From NCBI GenBank assembly GCA_015680685.1, contig MNCI01028339.1:402423-466422 (forward strand): a DNA stretch of 64,000 bases, in the 5' to 3' direction. The translations under genes and the position numbers were made by a program. The stretch's first letter is position 1; each line of letters starts with the position of its first letter. Positions 48,713 through 59,069 of the stretch are shown in pieces. Under the pieces are notes generated by a model that worked only from the letters and a program-made list of their open reading frames with translations, did no database searches and was not told where the DNA came from. The stretch is from Gnetum montanum (lineage: Eukaryota; Streptophyta; Gnetopsida; Gnetales; Gnetaceae).

Positions 48713-50401
48713 ATCTCTCCCTTTCAATTCAGTCATGAGGAAGATGGCCACCTATGCTGATCAATCACAGCCCTCAATTTCTTTTAAGTTTTTGTTTTAC
48801 ACATTTTTCTTTTACAAATTTCTTAACTTTTCTTATTTTTTAATTTACAACATCATTTATACTCTTTCATTTCTTTATGTGTTTGTTTGTTTTGTTTGAT
48901 TCATCACCTAATAAGTGCTCCTAATGGTGGTATGAACTGTATTCTATTGATTGCTAATGTTTGGTTTTTACCTTTATGTTATGATGTTGATACTAAGGTA
49001 TTGTTCTTTTGGTATATCAGGCAATGAGTCCACGTCATCCATGCATCCATGAATTTCTATGGTCTCTCTTGGCTTGGAACTATACAGTCCCTTTCTCAAA
49101 ATAATAACTATTAACGAATCAGTGACTAGCCATTTCTCAAACTAAGGAACCACTCAAGGACTGAAAAGGGTGTGACTTCAAGGGAACTTGATGCATTTGT
49201 GCTAGCCATTCTCTTGAGTGCTTGGATGTTTTCTTCTTGAGTTTTCTTACCGTTCTGACATTACCCCTTATTGGGAAGCTGAGCAAATAAAAATAATAAG
49301 TCTTTACATGGTGTGGTTCTCACACAAAAAAAATAGTGGGAATTCAAAGTACACCCCTTAGACAAAATAATCATTTGGGCTACAAGCACGAGTTATGAAA
49401 CTAAATAAAAATTTTCCCTCTAACTAAGGCCCTTCTCGCTTCCTACTTTCTCCTTGTTCATTTTGTCGGAATGGTGGTGACTCTTTGGCAAAAGCATCCT
49501 TGCTACTTCAAGTGGATGGATTGGCCAAATGTATTAATGTGAAGTCACTGGATGTGGATTTTTTGAGGCTAGATTTGGAATGAGATCTACTAAGTCACAT
49601 TAATCATAAACACATAAGGGGCTATACACCACCTTGTTCTTGAGATTCCATTCCATTCTCTTCTTTCCATCCTTCTTTCTCCATCTTTCACCTCATTGCT
49701 TGTTGTATCAGTAGTCCATATTTTGGGTTGATGCATTGTTTTCTTTTTGGTAAACTCTTGTGGTTAAGACTTTAACTCTTCTCTCCAAATGACATTCCTA
49801 GAGCCTACAGACTCTTTGAATGTGGGATTATCAGGGCATTAAAGGCATGAGCCTACTTTAGGAAGGACCCATTGGCATTCCTATTTGGTACATCCGTTAA
49901 TTTCTTTCCCCTAAACATTTTTACAATCAACATCTATTTTGTTCATCTCCATCTTTGACATCCATTTTATTGGCATGGCCGTTGTTTCTCTTTCTCCATA
50001 TGTCTTATTCCTTATCTTTTTCCATTCTATTGCTACCAGAGGTTTGCTCTCAGTCATGGGGGTCCTGGTCTAATTTTTTCAATTTTCTCCTAACCCCTAC
50101 ACCTTGAGTAGTCACCAGTATTATATCTCCAAATCTGCATTAGCCATATCACAACTCAGCCAATGGACCTTACACTAAGGCAAGGTATTAACTACATTGT
50201 GATTCATTTACCCTTGCTAATATATGACTATGTTGTGTGTGCATATGGAAATCATACAACAACATATTGGATCTAGAGGGAACACTTGGAATGGACTGGT
50301 GCTAGAATAGTTATGCAAGGAACAAGATTGATGACACACTTATGGATGGACAATGAAAAGCGCAATCTCGACATCGACAGTAACAAACTTCTTCATTTTT
50401 A
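48713..50401 (+). other. Noncoding 3' part of Athila-type element
   Basis: No RT, integrase or envelope-like domain found in any frame. The first part is T-rich (48770-48930). It corresponds in position to pol plus env-like sequence in full Athila elements, which is missing here. Confidence 0.6.
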
Positions 50402-50638
50402 TTTTCTCTCTCTCTTCTCTTCTCTCTTCTCTCCTAGATGCCAAATAAGGTTGGATGTCAAATGTGTATAGTGTTCACTCTTGTTGTCATGAACACTAAG
50501 TTTGCATGTATTGTACTGATGATCCGTTCACATGTCACCCCATCTACCATTAGTGTCATTCAAGTCAATAATCCCATACCTTTCCAATATTTTGTAAGGA
50601 ACTCAAGGATGAGTTTTCATTTAGTTATGGGGGCATGA
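50402..50638 (+). other. Pyrimidine tract with AG, followed by a short ORF
   Basis: A C/T-only run from 50402 to 50435 ends in AG (50436-50437) and is followed at once by an ATG opening 66 codons (50438-50638) that stop just inside the 3' LTR. The layout looks like a 3' splice site with a small downstream exon, as would be used for a spliced subgenomic RNA. The protein is not recognised. Confidence 0.35.
50627..50635 (+). other. Purine-rich tract before 3' LTR
   Basis: ATGGGGGCA directly precedes the LTR start TGATGGGACG. It is short, but in the PPT position. Confidence 0.55.
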
Positions 50639-51465
50639 TGGGACGTGATATCGCATGGGCCACAATATCATGTACATGATATCGCATCCACGATATCATG
50701 TTGGCCCTTGCAATATCACGTACACGATATCGCAGCCCATCGCCAGTTCTATAAATAAGAGGCAGCTTTCCCTTGTTTCAACATCTAGATCTAGACCCTT
50801 AGCTAAAATTTGGTAGTTTTACCATTCCAAAGATAAAATAATTTCCATGTGTCCACAGTAGGAGTCTCAAAGTGAATGGATCTTTATTCGAGCAAATTGT
50901 ACCTGAGCACACATTTGTGTATAGAAATAAAGATGAAATTTTTAATAAACCTTGCAGTGCATGGACTAAGCTAAATAGGATTTGATTAATGTTAAATATT
51001 CAAATTCTTTCTTATATAATTAATCTCTCTCAACCCTTTACTCTCCTAGTTAAGTGCATTCAGTATGACCGCTTCGGGCAAGTGTGTAACGCTTGGTAAC
51101 CTAGTAATGAGTAGTGTTTGGTAATCCCAGTAGCATTGCATTGGTTCAGGGTGTGTATGGCAAGTGGGAATAGATACTGATGCTAGGACCATTAGAACTT
51201 AGTTGATTAAAGTTAGTCATTTAGTCTCTTCATCCTTCACCTCTTAGCATAGGCGTTAAAAAGATAAAAGACATAAAAATCATATACCTCAGACTTACTT
51301 AACCATACAACCATGACAATACAAGTAAGTCTGGGAAGACAACGATTAATTAACCTTAAGTGTTCCATTAGGGTGCGTAAGCACTTAGTCCTTGGAGTTC
51401 AACCAGATCGCGCATGCACGCTCGTATTTGTATGGTTGAGTGTAGGGGTATCTTGCCACTCATCA
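50636..51465 (+). repeat. 3' LTR of Athila-type element
   Basis: 830 bp, TGATGGGACG to CACTCATCA, followed by target-site repeat GGAGG. The TATA box is at 50750-50757. Confidence 0.92.
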
Positions 51466-53720
51466 GGAGGTTACTAAATTATTTACTCAAATTAATGGTC
51501 TTCCTATGCTTTTAACTATTAACAAGTCTATATTTAGTAATCTCTTTGGCATACCTTCTAGTGGTGTCAAGGAAGTTAGAGTATGCAAGGGTACATGTCA
51601 TAAAGAAGAAATGGAGACTTGGCTTAGCTCTCCCTCTAGCACTACATTATCTTTTAATAGGTGTAAAGTTAAAGAAGACAATCAAACTTATACTCTTTTC
51701 TATTTTTTAGCCTTTCCCATGTTACTATCATAGAAGAAAACCATAGTAGTTTAACAAGCTTGGACAATGAAAAAGGTATCAACTGATGATACAAGGTTTA
51801 ACTAGGGTACCTTTTTGATCATTGGGCTACAAGGTAAAGCTCAAAAGCTTTTAAATAACCTTGAATCCATATATCACATGTATTTCAAATTTTTCTATGC
51901 ATACCTTAGAAGAGTCAAAAAATTCTTGGTGATTAGGAAGGATTGAAAGCCGGTGTTAAGGGATGCTTTCCAGCTTTCCAAGCCTTGGACAAACACATCA
52001 TAGAGGTGATGCATTTTCAAGACCTACTCACAAAGGATGTGAGTGAATTGAAATCTATTATCACTAATAATTTTAGTGGTATGCATGATTATTCCCTTGA
52101 TAGCATGGGGATGGAGCCTCAAGATTCATGTGGTAATGTAAAGTAAACAAAAAGGGTATGCATAGAAGTAGGTGGCATTGTTAGGAAAAAGATGAAAAGG
52201 CCATGAGTTCAAGAAAGTTTTCTTATTGTTAATCAATCAACATGTAGGAATTTTACCATCAAACTTAACCAAGTTAATGACTTTTTTTGAGGTATGTATA
52301 TTTTTATATTTTCACATTTTTAATTTTTTATTTTGTTTACTCATTATACTTTTATATTTTTATTGCATTTTTTTATTAAAACATGTGTGCTAATTTGTTT
52401 TTTGTTTCCTACATTTGCTTTTTTATAGGGAAGAAATAGGAACTGGGTATCCAAATTACCATAGAGGAGGAACAATCATGTAAGGAAATAGAGGAAAGAG
52501 CATTCATGAAAGCTCTAGATGTTATGGATTTGATCTTTGAAGATTTTCCTCCAAAAGATAACCCTTCAATGAATGTACCTCATGAATTTTGTGGTAAAAT
52601 TCAATGTTATTTACATTTTTGTTTTAAGCTTTACTCACTTTTTTTGTAAAGTGTATTTAAGAGTTATGGTCATTGCAATGCATGAGCCTCCTCCCAAAGC
52701 ATCTACATCTACTTTTCATTCCATGTCTTCGGTGAAGGTCCTATATAAGAGAGAGTTCATGCAAGGAATGGTAGATAACATGATTGATCGATTACAACAA
52801 ATAACTCATGAAGTTGTTAAGTTTAATTTTTTTGCTTTACATTGTTTTAATTTTTATGTGTTTTTATGTTTTAAGGGTACATGGTTTAAGGAATTTTTAA
52901 AGTGTTCTAAATGTTTTTCTTATATTTTTATTTTATTTTATTTTATTCATCATTATTTTCTTTTTTTTTCTTGTATTGTTTGATATGACACTATCCAAGG
53001 TTAGATGGAATTCTACACATGACATGGAATCTAATGATCTTCCTAAGCTACCACCCAGAGTGGAAAATTTTTTATGAAGATTGTAGGAAGGAGCTACCAA
53101 GTGTGTTGTATCATGTGCTAAGAAAACTTGTGAGTTCCAATGATCTAATTAGTTTTTATGGAAGAGGGCTATGATCTCAAGAAAAAAGAGAATAAGCATA
53201 GAGTAGCTAAGATCAAGAGCCTTTGAGATTGCAAAGAGTTTATAGAGGCTCATGTGGCCAATATAGATCAGTTGCACACTAACAAAATTGACTAGTCATG
53301 CTACTAGAGTGTCATCCAAAGTAAGATTTCCCTAGCTACAACCAACATTAAGAAAGACATGTAGATAGAGCTGCTAGTTCATAAGTCCAAGGAATGGCAA
53401 GATTATTGTTCTTGGGTATTGGAAGGGGGAAAGAAACAAAAGGCACACAAGTGGAAGTATAAGACAAAAAAGAAAAGTTACCCAAAGTTATTGCATGAGG
53501 AGGCCATGGAATGATGAAAACATGAACTATTTATGCAAGGGATAGGTTTTAAGAACATCTTCAGTATGTTTGCAAAATCAATTATAGCCATTGATTCTTC
53601 CACTCCTCAAATCACTGCTACATTTGGGGAAGCTACCATAGTTGATCTTTCCCATTCTTCACCTGAGTGGATGGGTATAGAAAGAAGAAAGATCTTGGTG
53701 AGGGTGGATCTAGGAGAAAT
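51466..53720 (+). other. Plus-strand ORF block (unidentified), right part
   Basis: Resumes the frame broken by the Athila insertion. 51471-51733 encodes INGLPMLLTINKSIFSNLFG and IPSSGVKEVRVC. 51943-52146 encodes ALDKHIIEVMHFQDLLTKDV, a helical-looking segment. 52480-52600 has EERAFMKALDVMDLIFEDFP, with T-rich intron-like gaps between. 53330-53720 also reads openly on the plus strand (AHKWKYKTKKK), though the minus strand overlaps protease-adjacent sequence there. No domain recognised. It could be the antisense ORF of the Tat-type element or captured host sequence. Confidence 0.35.
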
Positions 53721-53799
53721 TAACTAGGCTAATACACATGAAGAGAAAATTTTTCACAAGTTAGAGACCTCATTTTTTGTTGCAAGATCTTCTTCTTAA

Positions 53800-54150
53800 A
53801 ACTCAACCTAAGATCCTCACCCCACATCAACATGATTAATGAAGAATGGAACTGCATCATATCCATTGATTAAAATTTCACTCCCTCATAAGGTTGTGAA
53901 TTTCTTGATGGATTGGGCAAGAGACTACTTATAACTTAGCTAACCAAGGCCTTCCTAGAATCAAGTTGAAACCTAGTGTATTCTCCACCATTAATAAATT
54001 GGAGAATGTTGAGAATTACTCCTAGGCAACAAAGTCTATGGATATGGATTCTTTCATAGCTACTTGTGATCCATTAAATTACTTGAGGGTAGAGATGGAG
54101 ATGCCTTGAATATGTTCTACCAAGCCTAAATGATTTACAATGAAAAAAGG
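53800..54150 (-). pseudogene. Tat-type protease remnant
   Basis: The minus strand reads SNLLMVENTLGFNLILGRPW, matching the conserved end of the Ty3/gypsy protease ('LLGRPWIH'), then EEDLATK. The catalytic DTGS is not visible. It lies downstream of gag in the correct order. Confidence 0.5.
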
Positions 54151-55400
54151 TATAATGTTTGTCACTACCCCATCATCAACTTGTATCTAATGTATCTTGT
54201 ATTAACCAATCCTTATCAATATAAATATAAGGGCTTTTAACACCTCATCATTTTGTTCATTGGTCTTTCCCTCACTATCATGAAATGTCAAGGTAATTGA
54301 CCTCATTTCTTCCTTAGGTGAATGTAACACCATTAGTGGATGAATGGACTCCTCATCAGTAGGAACATCTTCACTAATAGGAATGGAAGTTAACATCCTA
54401 ACTTGTGCTTCACGGTGCGTAGGGAAGATTATGATTAGATTCTATAGGCTCAAAGAGGTGTTCTTCTATTTTAGGAAGAGCTTAACCTACTCTATGGTAG
54501 TAAGGAAGTCTTTATCATTGTTGGATAGTTTCTCATGTTTGTTAGCCTTGACTTCCTCCATTCTTTCTAAAATTTTGACCTCATGTATTAGTATTTTTTG
54601 TTTAGACTCCTTTTCTTTCTCGTATTTTTAGTCATCCTTCCTAGGTTAACATTTCAAGCAACTTAGGTGTTGGCATCCATTAGTATTGTTGAAATTGCAA
54701 TAGGATTTTTTGGACCTACCTCCTTTCATATGCTTGATTGTTTATTATCCATAGCCTCAGGCTTAGGAGCTAGTTTCTTACATTGTTTGGTAAGTGATTT
54801 CTTATTATTTGAATACAAAGGAGTTGAAACATTGGGTACCATAGGAGGACATTGGTCAACTTGGATTGTAGGTTTGTTGGTAGTGGAAGAAGGTACTCCA
54901 ATAATGAATGATTCTTTGTGAGGCATAGGTGATAGTATCCTTATGATAAAATAAGTCCTTAAATTCAATGAAGTTGAAGCTCTTTCATCACTAGAATGTA
55001 TCCATATCACAAACAATTACCTAGTAGGTTTAGGAATTTCATTAACATTGATTGTAGCTATGGTACACAAATCATTATTAGTATTCAATGGGTCCTTATA
55101 CACTTGCATGCTCTAGTACTAGGACCAAACTAGGTTAGATGTATCTAAGTCTAATTCACCACCATCTATCATTTTTTGCAAATTTTCTTTCAAAGCAAAA
55201 ATAAATCAATGTCATGGTTGGAAATCTAGTGATGATTGCAAAATTAGTCTAGTTTAAAGTATTTGGGAATAGGTAGGTCACCTCTTGTGACTATGGTGGG
55301 ATGCTTAGCAATTTTACATAATTAATCATGCCTTTTACAAGTGTTCTCAGTTAGCTATTTGTATCATATACATCCACTTTTGATTAATTGATCAAGTAGC
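54151..55400 (-). pseudogene. Gag-protease linker region of Tat-type element
   Basis: Open stretches 54202-54396 and 54726-55016 on the minus strand are hydrophilic and Pro/Ser/Lys-rich, without a recognised domain. Position between gag and protease is the only basis. Opposite-strand ORFs here are treated as shadows. Confidence 0.4.
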
Positions 55401-56149
55401 TTAGATAGTTTCATAGGTAGTTTTGTATATTTGGACATGTCTTTCCTTTTAAAGTTTGATCTAGGTAGGTTAGAAATTCAAGCACTATATGTTGAAGGTT
55501 GAGCTATAGTGGTAGGAACCTTTGGTTATGTTGTCTTCTGTCCCTAAATATTTTTTGTGTCTTTGGCCACTGTCACCATATCTACATGATTTTGTTTCCC
55601 TTTATTCCTATCCCTTCTCATAGGTTAGTTCTTGTACAATACATACACAAGGTCATTACTAGCTTCTACACCATCCTCTACATTTTTGGTTTGGAAGAAG
55701 GCTTGGCTAAGTGACCATGGATCTACATCATAGAGTTTAGATTTTACAAAATTTTTAATCAACCCTTTGAAGATGCCCAAAAGATATGTCTCATAAATGG
55801 GTTTGGGAATTTAATTTAGAATGGTGTTCCATCTTTGTATGAATTTTTGGATAGGTTCAAGAGGTGCCTATTTGACCTTCATAAGTTGGTCTAGTATGGT
55901 ATTGGGTTCCAAGTTGTACTTTAAATAGTTAACAAATTATAAAATCAAGTTCTCTAGAGAGGCAATAAATCCTCTAAGTAATGCATAGTACCAATCTAAG
56001 GCTTTTCCAATTAGGGACATAGAGAAGATGTGCATAATAGTATGGGGAAAAGCTTGTAATAACAAGCACTCAAAATAGAGGATAATGTGATCCAAGTTAG
56101 GATCACCCTCATTGTTGTATTTAGCGAAGTGGAGAATAGAAATGCTCAT
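55401..56149 (-). pseudogene. Tat-type gag (retrotransposon gag domain)
   Basis: The open stretch 55937-56149 reads ISILHFAKYNNEGDPNLDHI, then MSLIGKALDWYYALLRGFIA and SLENLI. This is the classic gag pattern 'F..Y.G..DP..H...F...F...L.G.A..WY..L...SI.S...L'. Continuing past stops are LEPIQKFIQRWN and IYETYLLGIFKGL, then SKLYDVDPWSLSQAF and DLVYVLYK, typical of Tat gag. Capsid function by family. Confidence 0.7.
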
Positions 56150-58055
56150 GGGGAGAGTTATCTATGGGATGACCAAACTAATGGAATCATCTTTATATAA
56201 GTCCATAATTTTCACCATTTGGATGATGGACACCTTAAGCTTCAGCAACTCTTTGGTGAGATCCTAGATCATTTGGAAGGATTGATCCAGGCCTCCTTGT
56301 GGATTTTAGTGTTTGAACTAATGGCTATAGGGGAAGTTGGATGATCTGGAACTATGTTATCAACCTCAATATGAATGGGAATGGCTAGGTGATCATAGTC
56401 GTAGAGGGGTTAAATAAGGAAAAAGATGTTTGAGTTGGGACATGCAAGATAAAAGTAAAAAAAAGGAATGTAAGAGGTTTATCATGCATGTGGTCTTGAA
56501 GAGGGGCCCACTAGGATGAAAAAATGAGATGATATGAAGAATACCACCGACAATGGTTGCACAGACCAGGGTTGAGTTGCAAAAAATATTAATGAGAGTA
56601 ATAAGGTAGAGTGGAATGTCAGCTAAGATTAGTATAAAGAAAAAAACCTAAGGAACCTAGCTAAAAAAGATATAGAAGGCATGGAGTTGGGGGTGGTTGC
56701 CTTTGGGGCTGATTATTGAAAAAGATCTCCTATGAGGGTATCAAGTTCATACTCCACCTCAAATTCATCTTAGTCTTCCTAGTTTTATTCTTAGCTAGTT
56801 TTCTCACTTGCCTCATCATTGTCTACTAAGTGTGCTAACACACATGTATGGAAGTCAGTTAACTTAACTTGGTCATAGGGTGAAGGAATATACTCCTTCC
56901 TATTTCAGTGAATATTCTCAACCTAGCATTTATAATCTAATTCTATGGATGGGATGGGGAGGCCAGCTTGGATCTTAACACAAATAAAATTATAATATTC
57001 CTCATTAACATTTGTATAATTTAGGGCTTGTCCCTACCACCTAAGGAATTACCTACATTCTATCATTGTTAGATCCCTAGAATCATAAACACAAATAGCT
57101 TTTTGGTTTGAGGCCATGTGTGTTATGTTGTGAGGTAAAATCATGGAATTGAAAAAAGGCTTAAATGAAGTAAGACTAACTTATTATGTAGCCTGGTAAA
57201 GGCCATAGATATTTTAAATGGGATTTAAATCTCCCAACATATGAAAATCTCAGTGTGGAACTCTTAATATGCGGGACTCTCAAAGTGTGGGATTCTCAAG
57301 GTGTAGGATTTCCAACATGTGAAAGTCTCAGCATGTGGAACTTCCAATGTGTGAGAGAAGCTTATGAAAGTTATATCTTGTGGAACTCTAATGTGTAAGA
57401 GTTCCAATGTGTGAGACTATAGCTTAAGAAAACGATAGCTTTTTGGAGTTATAGCAATTGTAATTTATAGCTTGTGGAGCAACATCTTTTAGAAGCTATA
57501 GCTTGTGGAAATCTCGACATCTAAATCTCCAATGTATAGGGCTTCAACATATGAACTACAACTATAATGAAAATTTTTCAAAAATTTATCTAAAGTTTAA
57601 TAATGCTAAGAAAGATAAAAATGAGTTATAACATGCATAATACAACACTAAAAACTTAATAACTACAAGCACAAAGAATAGGAAAATCCACACACATTGC
57701 AATTATAAAAATAAATTTTCCAATGTAAATGTAGAAAGGAAAAAACCAACACTAGGCAAATTAATTTTAAACTACCTGAATTAAGGAGTTGAGGTAGCTC
57801 TATGTGCTGCCATAATAAAAACTAGTTTTTTAATTTTCCAAGTGTAGGAAACTAAGACAATGTTGTATACTATAACAACAAAAAATAGTGCTAAAGGTCT
57901 TAATTTGCAAAGGTTGGTTTTTAGCTCACATGTTGGGTTTTGAGAAAACCAAAAATATTTTTTAACACATAAATAATATAATGAAGTGTTGTTATAAATA
58001 GATTTTTAGCAAAGAATTCAATTGAAGGCCCTCCTTCTAGCATAAAAAACTATAA
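56150..58055 (-). other. Leader of Tat-type element with minisatellite
   Basis: Noncoding interval between gag and the 5' LTR. It contains the 16-bp minisatellite at 57231-57356 and further CCAATGTGT/TTGTGGA words to 57560. The block CTCCTTCTAGC beside the LTR (58031-58041) matches 2660-2670 and may hold the PBS on the minus strand. I cannot assign the tRNA. Confidence 0.5.
57231..57356. repeat. 16-bp minisatellite, about seven units
   Basis: Consecutive units include TCTCAAAGTGTGGGAT, TCTCAAGGTGTAGGAT, TTCCAACATGTGAAAG, TCTCAGCATGTGGAAC and TTCCAATGTGTGAGAG, each exactly 16 bp. The CCAACATGTG core is shared with the hairpin array at 40181-41345. Confidence 0.85.
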
Positions 58056-59059
58056 TGACTAGAAAATTCAATGTTGGAAGAACTAAAAATTCAAGAGCAA
58101 AATAGTTTAACTCTAAATCCACAAGCTTCTAAAAGAATCCAAAGCACCTCAAATTGTCTTATTGATCACTTGAGGACTTGGTGGATTTATTACCAAGTAT
58201 TACAAAAACAAAAGAATACAAATGTAAACATGTAAACACACAACTGAATCCAACACTAACATCGAGACAACTATCAAGCAAACAGATATTGCTAAACAAA
58301 GAAAACTGCAAACCTTATAATTAATATTATGAAAAAAAATAGTTGAAATAGATTTTAGATTGTACAACTCAAGGCTATTATAGGCCAAAAATATGAAATA
58401 TTTTCACAATTCAGTGTAGGAGGTAGAATGTATTCTACACTAATCTACACTGGTCTCCTAAATTGATATGCACTAAGGCAATTGCTACTATGGGTTTTTT
58501 TGCTCAAATGATCTATATTGGTAATGAAGGCTACAAACTTTCATATTTTTCTCTACTTCAAAAGTCTCAAGTTCAATTGAAAGCAAAAATGATGCAAAAG
58601 CCCTTCAAAATAATACAAACTTTAGTTTAAATAAGTCATGAACATCCTGATTTCTTTCTAGTTGATTCTACCATAATTGCTACCAAATTTTTAAGAAATT
58701 TTATAGCATTTTGGAAGCTTTTAGTGGCCAAAATCTACAGCATATTGTGTACTAGCATTTTTGACATTTTGGATTTAAAATACCAATGTGTGAATTACTT
58801 TTCACCATGCAAAGCTACATCATATGGATCACCAACATGTAAAGCCTTTTCTTCCATATTTGGTAATGCATTTGGGTACTTTTCATGGCCCAAGTTTTTT
58901 GCACATGAGCTACCAATGTGTAAGACTTTTTTTTCCAAATTTGATACCATTTTGAGCTATTTTCATGGATCAAATTTGCATTTTTGAACCACCAATGTTT
59001 TAGGCCTAGGCTATCAAATTTGGGAACATGTCTAGCATTTTGGGCTTTTATATGCTAGC
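58056..59059 (-). repeat. 5' LTR of Tat-type element
   Basis: The low edge is TGACTAGAAAA. It is colinear with 35861-36778. The high edge near 59059 (CTAGCA) is approximate. It contains an 80-bp tandem repeat. Confidence 0.6.
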
Positions 59060-59069
59060 ACAAGTGAAA
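58830..59069. repeat. 80-bp tandem repeat, three copies in the Tat LTR
   Basis: Units begin at 58830, 58910 and 58990 with CWACCAAYRTGTAAGCCTTT; spacing is exactly 80 bp. The partner LTR has about one and a half units near 36610-36740. Confidence 0.75.

Larger units (their letters stand above)
44416..51465 (+). mobile_element. Complete Athila-type Ty3/gypsy element lacking RT and integrase
   Basis: LTRs 44416-45245 and 50636-51465 are both 830 bp. The flanking 5-bp repeat GGAGG (44411-44415 and 51466-51470) is perfect. A tRNA-Asp-type PBS follows the 5' LTR. Gag and protease share one frame (45392-48712). No RT, RNase H or integrase occurs in the remaining 1.9 kb, so it must be mobilised in trans, if at all. 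The LTR begins TT instead of TG at the left copy (the right has TG). It is inserted in the plus-strand ORF block of the Tat-type element and is therefore younger than it. Confidence 0.9.
35861..59059 (-). mobile_element. Giant Tat-type Ty3/gypsy element (inferred single element, with nested insertion)
   Basis: Minus-strand order: 5' LTR (59059-58056), leader, gag (56.15-55.4 kb), protease (54.15-53.8 kb), RT and RNase H (40145-39280), archaeal-type RNase H (39279-38662), integrase (38640-37421), PPT (near 36800) and 3' LTR (36778-35861). The LTRs are clearly related along their length. Without the nested 7.05-kb Athila-type element it is about 16 kb, within the range of Tat/Ogre elements. The N-terminal part of RT is missing, and a block of plus-strand ORFs plus a tandem array lies between protease and RT. 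A join of two related elements is the main alternative. Confidence 0.5.

Noticed and set aside
54344-54921. Plus-strand ORFs of 95 and 84 codons with hydrophobic stretches
   Set aside because: They oppose the gag-protease linker of the Tat-type element. The hydrophobicity arises from the complement of Lys/Glu/Asn-rich coding.
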